Positions 4,556 through 9,291 of a stretch of DNA of 9,291 nucleotides are shown here, piece after piece. Position numbers and translations under genes: made by a program. The notes beneath the pieces are model-generated. The model searched no databases and was not told the DNA's origin. It was given only the letters and a program-made list of their open reading frames with translations. Positions within the stretch are counted from its first letter, which is position 1; every line of letters starts with the position of its first letter. Source of the stretch: Kordiimonadaceae bacterium (GTDB lineage Bacteria > Pseudomonadota > Alphaproteobacteria > Sphingomonadales > Kordiimonadaceae). The stretch is from contig JABABO010000391.1 of assembly GCA_014238195.1 (NCBI GenBank), forward strand, positions 1-9,291, given 5' to 3'.

Positions 4556-6514
4556 ATGGGTAAAGTAATTGGTATTGATCTTGGAACGACAAATTCTTGT
4601 GTGTCGTTAATGGATGGCTCCAAGCCGAAAGTGATTGAAAATAGTGAAGGTGCGCGGACAACGCCGTCGATCGTTGGCTTCACGGATGAAGAAGAACGTC
4701 TTGTTGGTCAAAGCGCAAAACGTCAAGCCGTGACAAACCCTGAGGACACTTTGTTTGCCATTAAGCGTTTGATTGGTCGGACCTTTGACGATCCAACTAC
4801 CAAAAAAGACATCGCAATGGTGCCTTATAATATCGTAAAAGCCGATAACGGTGATGCATGGGTGGAAGCCAAAGGCGAAAAATATTCACCGAGTCAAGTG
4901 TCTGCGATGATTTTACAAAAAATGAAAGAAACCGCTGAAAGCTACCTTGGTGAAGATGTCACCGAAGCAGTTATCACTGTACCAGCTTATTTTAATGATG
5001 CCCAGCGTCAAGCCACAAAAGACGCAGGTAAAATTGCGGGCTTAGATGTCCTGCGTATCATTAACGAGCCAACTGCTGCCGCCCTTGCATACGGCCTTGA
5101 AAAAGAAGATGGCCATACCATTGTGGTTTATGACCTTGGCGGCGGAACCTTTGATGTGTCTGTGCTTGAAATTGGCGACGGCGTTTTTGAAGTGAAGTCG
5201 ACGAACGGCGATACGTTCCTTGGCGGTGAAGACTTTGATATGCGCTTAGTTGATTATTTCGCTGATGAGTTTAAAAAAGAAAACACCATTGATCTAAGAC
5301 AAGATAAAATGGCGCTTCAACGGCTTAAAGAAGCTGCTGAAAAAGCCAAGATTGAGCTTTCGTCTTCAGCGCAGACCGATGTGAACTTGCCGTTCATCAC
5401 CGCAGATGCGTCTGGCCCGAAACACTTACAGCTAAAGCTGACCCGCGCCAAACTTGAAAGCTTGGTTGAAGACTTGGTAAAGCGCACGCTTGAACCCTGC
5501 AAAAAAGCTCTAAAAGACGCGGGCCTGTCAGCGGGTGAGATCGATGATATCGTGCTTGTCGGTGGTATGACTCGCATGCCAAAAATTCAAGAAACTGTAC
5601 AAAGCTTCTTTGGTAAAGAACCACACAAGGGTGTGAATCCTGACGAAGTTGTGGCAATGGGTGCAGCAATTCAAGCTGGTGTACTGCAAGGGGATGTCAA
5701 AGATGTTCTGCTTCTTGATGTGACGCCGCTTTCGCTGGGTATTGAAACACTTGGCGGTGTTTTCACGCGCTTGATTGAACGAAACACCACAATTCCAACC
5801 AAGAAAAGCCAAGTTTTTTCCACAGCTGAAGATAACCAAGGCGCTGTGACAATTCGTGTATTCCAAGGGGAGCGCGAAATGGCAGCGGACAATAAAATGC
5901 TAGGTCAGTTTGATCTGGTTGGCTTGCCGCCAGCGCCGCGCGGTATGCCGCAAATTGAAGTGACGTTTGATATTGATGCCAATGGTATTGTTAATGTATC
6001 AGCCAAGGATAAAGGCACGGGCAAAGAACAACAAATTCGTATTCAGGCGAGCGGCGGGTTAAGCGATGATGACATCGAAGCAATGGTGAAAGACGCAGAA
6101 GCAAATGCAGAAGCCGATAAAGCCAAGAAAGAGCTTGTTGAAGCCAAGAACCAAGGTGAAGCGCTGGTGCATTCAGCTGAAAATAACCTTTCTGAGCATG
6201 GTGACAAAGTTTCAGAGGAAGATAAAGCAGCGATTGAAACGGCACTGGCTGATTTAAAAACAGCCTTGGAGACTGAAAACCCTGAAGATATTAGGGAAAA
6301 ATCAGAAGCACTGACCCAGGCTTCTATGAAACTTGGTGAGGAAATTTACAAAGCAAGCCAAGCAGAAGCGGGTGCAGCAGGCCCTGATATGGGTGATGCT
6401 GGTGCGGGTTTTGGCGGTGACGGCGATGCCGCTGCTGCTGCTGCGAAAGCTGCTGATGCAGATGATGTTGTGGATGTCGACTTTGAAGAAGTTGACGAAA
6501 ACGATAAAAAATAA
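4556..6514 (+). CDS. dnaK: Molecular chaperone DnaK (Hsp70)
   Basis: This 652-residue cytoplasmic ATP-dependent chaperone binds exposed hydrophobic peptides and is cycled by DnaJ and GrpE. The nucleotide-binding domain spans about residues 1-382, with GIDLGTTNSCV at the start, the phosphate loop DLGGGTFDVS (Thr198 matching E. coli Thr199) and VLVGGMTRMP. The interdomain linker DVLLLD is at residues 383-388, followed by the beta substrate-binding domain and a helical lid rich in Glu, Lys and Ala. The tail is Gly/Ala-rich and acidic and ends FEEVDENDKK, so it carries the EEVD-like signature of bacterial DnaK just short of the C-terminus. Length is normal. The ATG has a good AAAAGGA six bases upstream. 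Two promoters precede it, and dnaJ follows after 176 bases. Confidence 0.98.
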   Translation: MGKVIGIDLGTTNSCVSLMDGSKPKVIENSEGARTTPSIVGFTDEEERLVGQSAKRQAVTNPEDTLFAIKRLIGRTFDDPTTKKDIAMVPYNIVKADNGDAWVEAKGEKYSPSQVSAMILQKMKETAESYLGEDVTEAVITVPAYFNDAQRQATKDAGKIAGLDVLRIINEPTAAALAYGLEKEDGHTIVVYDLGGGTFDVSVLEIGDGVFEVKSTNGDTFLGGEDFDMRLVDYFADEFKKENTIDLRQDKMALQRLKEAAEKAKIELSSSAQTDVNLPFITADASGPKHLQLKLTRAKLESLVEDLVKRTLEPCKKALKDAGLSAGEIDDIVLVGGMTRMPKIQETVQSFFGKEPHKGVNPDEVVAMGAAIQAGVLQGDVKDVLLLDVTPLSLGIETLGGVFTRLIERNTTIPTKKSQVFSTAEDNQGAVTIRVFQGEREMAADNKMLGQFDLVGLPPAPRGMPQIEVTFDIDANGIVNVSAKDKGTGKEQQIRIQASGGLSDDDIEAMVKDAEANAEADKAKKELVEAKNQGEALVHSAENNLSEHGDKVSEEDKAAIETALADLKTALETENPEDIREKSEALTQASMKLGEEIYKASQAEAGAAGPDMGDAGAGFGGDGDAAAAAAKAADADDVVDVDFEEVDENDKK

Positions 6515-6519
6515 GCGCG

Positions 6520-6536
6520 GTACACTTTTTGTGTGC
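6520..6536 (+). other. Small hairpin just after the dnaK stop
   Basis: GTACAC (6520-6525), five T's, then GTGTGC (6531-6536) form a six-pair stem with one G-T wobble, beginning five bases after the stop codon. The T's are in the loop rather than after the stem, so this is at best a weak 3' structure on the dnaK part of the transcript. Confidence 0.3.
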
Positions 6537-6555
6537 ACTGTGTGATCAGTTTATG

Positions 6556-6600
6556 GGCGCTTCCCTTGTTTGGCACAGCCAGTGTAACAGGGGTAGCGCC
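6556..6600 (+). promoter_or_regulatory. Strong intergenic hairpin between dnaK and dnaJ
   Basis: Arms of 15 bases, GGCGCTTCCCTTGTT (6556-6570) and AACAGGGGTAGCGCC (6586-6600), pair at 13 positions plus one G-U, with one mismatch. The 15-base loop contains a further stem, TGGC-ACA-GCCA (6571-6581). No U-tract follows on either strand, so a complete rho-independent terminator is unlikely. A plausible role is an mRNA-stabilising or partial-attenuation structure that sets more DnaK than DnaJ; this is inference. Confidence 0.55.
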
Positions 6601-6690
6601 TAATCTATAAAAAGGCTTATTCACAAAAGACTTTGATAATAAATGAGTGTATAGGTTTGCTGGTAAGCTGTTTGATGAAGGAAATGTTGC

Positions 6691-7842
6691 GTGTCAAAAC
6701 AAGATTATTATGACTTGCTAAGTGTTGGTAAAGACGCAGATGAAGCAGGCTTAAAGAAAGCCTTTCGTAAACTTGCCATGCAATATCATCCTGACCGTAA
6801 TCCAGGTGACACAGCAGCCGAGAAAAAATTTAAAGAAATTGGCGAAGCGTATGATGTTTTAAAAGACCCTGAAAAACGCGCAGCTTATGACCGATATGGT
6901 CATGCGGCGTTTGAGGGAGGCCACGGTGGCGGTAAAGGCGGGTTTCAAGGCCAAGCGGGTGGTTTTGATTTTTCTGATATTTTTGACGAGTTTTTTGGAG
7001 GTCGCGGCGGCAGTGGTGGCGGCAGGCAACGCGGCGGCGCAAATAATGCGGCCCGTGGCAATGATTTACGTTTCAATATGGAAATTGGCCTTGAAGATGC
7101 TTTTAACGGAAAAAGTGACAAAATCACTGTGCCAACAAGTGTTGCATGTGAACCCTGTAAGGGCAGCGGTGCAGAACCTGGTTCGTCCCCTGAAGCCTGT
7201 GGCACATGTGGTGGTCATGGGAAAGTTCGCCAGCAACAAGGCTTTTTTATGGTGGAGCGCACATGCCCAAAATGTCGTGGTCAAGGCCGTGTGATTAAAA
7301 AGCCTTGCACCACTTGCCACGGTGAAGGGCGACAACGAAAAGAAAAAACGCTGCAAGTTAAAATTCCTAAAGGGGTTGAAGACGGCACACGGATTCGCTT
7401 AAGCGGTGAAGGGGAAGCCGGTATGCGGGGTGGTCCGGCGGGGGACTTGTATTTATTCTTGTCGATTAAACCCCACGCTTTGTTCGAGCGCGATGCCGAG
7501 ACATTATTTTGTAAAGTGCCAATCCCCATGACAACCGCAACGCTTGGCGGACAAATTGAAGTCCCTACGATTGCGGGACAACGCGCGCGTATTAAAATTC
7601 CAGCAGGGTCACAAAGTGGCAAGCAGTTCCGTTTGCGCGGACAAGGTATGCCAAGGCTTAATGGTGGTGGCTATACGGGTGATATGATCATTGAAGCCCG
7701 TGTTGAAACACCTGTGAACCTCAACAAACGTCAAAAAGACATTTTACAAGAATTTGCTGATAATGGTGGCGATAAAGTCTCGCCGCAATCCGAAGGTTTT
7801 TTTGCAAAAGTGAAAGACTTGTGGGAAGACCTAACCGAATAA
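6691..7842 (+). CDS. dnaJ: Chaperone DnaJ (Hsp40, type I)
   Basis: This 383-residue co-chaperone delivers substrates to DnaK and stimulates its ATPase. The J domain (about residues 4-70) has the essential HPD at 33-35. A Gly/Phe-rich segment follows at about 71-123 and includes DIFDEFFGG. Four zinc-binding CxxCxGxG motifs start at Cys153, Cys170, Cys192 and Cys206, forming both zinc centres, and a C-terminal beta domain covers about 215-340. All type I domains are complete. The start is GTG, chosen because AAGGA at 6678-6682 is correctly spaced and the J domain begins at residue 5. It lies 176 bases after dnaK with no convincing promoter between, so co-transcription is likely. Confidence 0.97.
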   Translation: MSKQDYYDLLSVGKDADEAGLKKAFRKLAMQYHPDRNPGDTAAEKKFKEIGEAYDVLKDPEKRAAYDRYGHAAFEGGHGGGKGGFQGQAGGFDFSDIFDEFFGGRGGSGGGRQRGGANNAARGNDLRFNMEIGLEDAFNGKSDKITVPTSVACEPCKGSGAEPGSSPEACGTCGGHGKVRQQQGFFMVERTCPKCRGQGRVIKKPCTTCHGEGRQRKEKTLQVKIPKGVEDGTRIRLSGEGEAGMRGGPAGDLYLFLSIKPHALFERDAETLFCKVPIPMTTATLGGQIEVPTIAGQRARIKIPAGSQSGKQFRLRGQGMPRLNGGGYTGDMIIEARVETPVNLNKRQKDILQEFADNGGDKVSPQSEGFFAKVKDLWEDLTE

Positions 7843-7943
7843 GCTGTCTAGTAATCATGGTGGTATGTGAATGTTTGGGCTCAGTAAAAAGGGTTCATTT
7901 CAGTGTTTGTCTATGCTAGCACTAAAGCAGGAGCAAAAACATC

Positions 7944-8756
7944 ATGGCACTTGAAATTAATGTAGGAATAATTGGATGCTTTGGCCGCATGGGTCAAGCG
8001 CTTGCTGATGTTATCATGTCGCGCTCAGGCATCATGCTAGCCGCTGGCGCTGACCACCCAGACCATCCACGTTTAGGCCATGCTATTATTGATGAGGGGC
8101 CACTTGCCACAGGGTCTGCGGACGCTGTTTTTCAAACCAGTGATGTGGTGATTGATTTTACACCCCCTAGCACAACGGCGTTTCATACAGAATTGGCCGC
8201 GAAATACCAAACACCATTGGTGATCGGGACAACGGGCTTAAGCGATCATGATCATGCTGCGATTGACAAGGCGGCAGCTAAAATTCCCATCTGCCAAGCA
8301 GGCAATTATTCGCTGGGGGTGAATGTTCTTACAGCGCTTACAGAAATGGCGGCGAAAGCCCTTCCTGCTGAGGATTGGGACATTGAAATTGTTGAAGCCC
8401 ATCACCGCTATAAAATTGATGCGCCCAGTGGTACAGCGGTTATGCTAGGACAAGCGGCTGCGAAAGGGCGCGGCATTTCGTTCACAGATCACGCAATTCT
8501 ATCGCGCGAAGGGGTTACAGGGGAACGTGAAAAAGGTACGATAGGGTTTGCCGCTATACGCGGTGGAAATATAATTGGGGAGCATAGTCTGATGCTTATT
8601 CATAATATGGAACGAATTGAACTCGCTCACCGCGCCGAAGACCGCAGCGTGTTTGCGGGTGGTGCAGTGACAGCAGCACGCTGGCTAACGAAGCAAAGCT
8701 TTGGGCGTTATAATATGCAAGATGTTTTGGGATTTACAAAACACATAACCTCGTAA
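7944..8756 (+). CDS. dapB: 4-hydroxy-tetrahydrodipicolinate reductase
   Basis: This 270-residue cytoplasmic enzyme reduces 4-hydroxy-tetrahydrodipicolinate with NAD(P)H in the diaminopimelate/lysine pathway that also feeds peptidoglycan. The N-terminal Rossmann motif is GIIGCFGRMG at residues 8-17; Cys-Phe replaces the small residues usual in GAxGRMG. DFTPPSTT (71-78), GTTGLS (95-100) and GNYSLGVNV (120-128) are family motifs. The catalytic segment EAHHRYKIDAPSGTA carries His153 and Lys157, equivalent to E. coli His159 and Lys163. AGGAG at 7929-7933 supports the ATG. It follows dnaJ by 101 bases, an arrangement common in alphaproteobacteria; I see no clear promoter or terminator in that gap. 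Confidence 0.96.
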   Translation: MALEINVGIIGCFGRMGQALADVIMSRSGIMLAAGADHPDHPRLGHAIIDEGPLATGSADAVFQTSDVVIDFTPPSTTAFHTELAAKYQTPLVIGTTGLSDHDHAAIDKAAAKIPICQAGNYSLGVNVLTALTEMAAKALPAEDWDIEIVEAHHRYKIDAPSGTAVMLGQAAAKGRGISFTDHAILSREGVTGEREKGTIGFAAIRGGNIIGEHSLMLIHNMERIELAHRAEDRSVFAGGAVTAARWLTKQSFGRYNMQDVLGFTKHITS

Positions 8757-8794
8757 AACATATATATGATATTGATTAAGAAGGCAGGATTAAA

Positions 8795-9208
8795 ATGGAA
8801 GACGCTTTTGCGGCCTTGATGAACGGCTTACCAGTATTTCTGGTGCATTCGATTTTAAGCTTAATTATTTTGCTGGCGGGTGTTTTGCTTTATATGAAAC
8901 TGACAGCCCATGATGAAATGGCCTTAATTCGTAACGGTAATTCTGCAGCGAGCTTATCGCTTGGCGGTGCTATTGTTGGGCTGGCAATTCCTTTGGGGTT
9001 TTCGCTTAGTGCCTCTTTGTCGCTATGGGATTTGCTGTTTTGGGGTTTGGTGGCGCTTGTGTTACAGCTTGCGGCCTTTCGTATAGTGGATGGGTTTTTA
9101 AAAGATTTACCCCAGCGCATTGAAGCGGATGATATGGCTGCTGCCATATTGCTGGTGGCCGTAAAGCTTGCTACGGCGATTATTAATGCAGCAGCGATTT
9201 CTGGATAG
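8795..9208 (+). CDS. DUF350 family inner-membrane protein
   Basis: This 137-residue protein is almost entirely hydrophobic, with four predicted membrane helices at about residues 13-36, 53-74, 76-96 and 114-135. The segment GNSAASLSLGGAIVGLAIPL at residues 48-67 and the pattern of two helix pairs, the second starting at DDMAAAILL, fit the DUF350 (YjfL-like) family, whose function is unknown to me. AGGA at 8786-8789 lies five bases before the ATG. It starts 38 bases after dapB, and only six bases separate its stop from the next start, so it likely forms an operon with the gene running off the right edge. The family assignment rests on remembered sequence pattern. Confidence 0.75.
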   Translation: MEDAFAALMNGLPVFLVHSILSLIILLAGVLLYMKLTAHDEMALIRNGNSAASLSLGGAIVGLAIPLGFSLSASLSLWDLLFWGLVALVLQLAAFRIVDGFLKDLPQRIEADDMAAAILLVAVKLATAIINAAAISG

Positions 9209-9214
9209 TATCAT

Positions 9215-9291
9215 ATGCGCCGCAACTTGGAATATCTGATCTATGCTTTGATAATTTTTGCGGCCATTGTGCGCTATGCCAACGTTGGCGA
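9215..9291 (+). CDS. Start of an unidentified gene with an N-terminal membrane segment (partial)
   Basis: From an ATG six bases after the DUF350 stop the frame is open for 25 codons to the right edge. The peptide starts with MRRNLE and then a hydrophobic stretch (YLIYALIIFAAIV), which looks like a membrane anchor or signal segment with positive charges on the cytoplasmic side. GGAT at 9203-9206 could be a ribosome-binding site. Tight spacing suggests translation coupled with the DUF350 gene. Too little is visible to name a family. Confidence 0.55.
   Translation, partial: MRRNLEYLIYALIIFAAIVRYANVG

Noticed and set aside
7843..7943. Promoter or terminator between dnaJ and dapB
   Set aside because: TATGCT-like and TTCATT-like hexamers occur but never with acceptable spacing, and there is no stem followed by a T-run.

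Overview
The window reads as chromosomal DNA of an alphaproteobacterium with moderate G+C. Three things point there: the order dnaK-dnaJ-dapB, a promoter ahead of dnaK that fits the alphaproteobacterial heat-shock (RpoH) consensus CTTG-N17/18-CYTATnT, and protein sequences typical of that class. I cannot name a genus from sequence alone.

Layout. Bases 1-2148 (minus strand, running off the left edge) hold the first 716 codons of a large secreted modular protein: an N-terminal cadherin-like domain, exactly seven FG-GAP/integrin-alpha-type repeats (enough for one closed seven-bladed propeller), a Ser/Thr-rich linker, and the start of an RTX calcium-binding nonapeptide array. Bases 2149-2659 are non-coding. 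They contain a minus-strand promoter with a perfect TTGACA box, two perfect 49-bp direct repeats that each carry a palindrome, and a nested dyad. Bases 2660-3340 encode the DNA polymerase III epsilon proofreading subunit (dnaQ). It converges on lepB (signal peptidase I, 4083-3337), and the two stop codons share one TTAA. Bases 4084-4555 are the divergent lepB/dnaK control region, with a perfect 8-bp-arm dyad, an RpoH-type promoter and a second sigma70-like promoter close to dnaK.

From 4556 rightwards all genes are on the plus strand: dnaK (Hsp70), a 176-bp gap with a strong G+C-rich hairpin, dnaJ (GTG start), dapB (lysine/diaminopimelate synthesis), a four-helix DUF350 membrane protein, and the first 25 codons of an unidentified gene starting with a hydrophobic segment.

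Functionally, DnaK and DnaJ are chaperone and co-chaperone and are probably co-transcribed under heat-shock control. DapB is metabolic and its position is likely inherited synteny. DnaQ serves replication fidelity, and LepB cleaves signal peptides of Sec-exported proteins. The RTX protein would use type I secretion and so would not need LepB. Most of the window is ordinary housekeeping. I see no convincing undescribed system; the least explained parts are the repeats and dyads at 2361-2519, the dyad at 4282-4306, the dnaK-dnaJ hairpin and the DUF350-linked partial gene.
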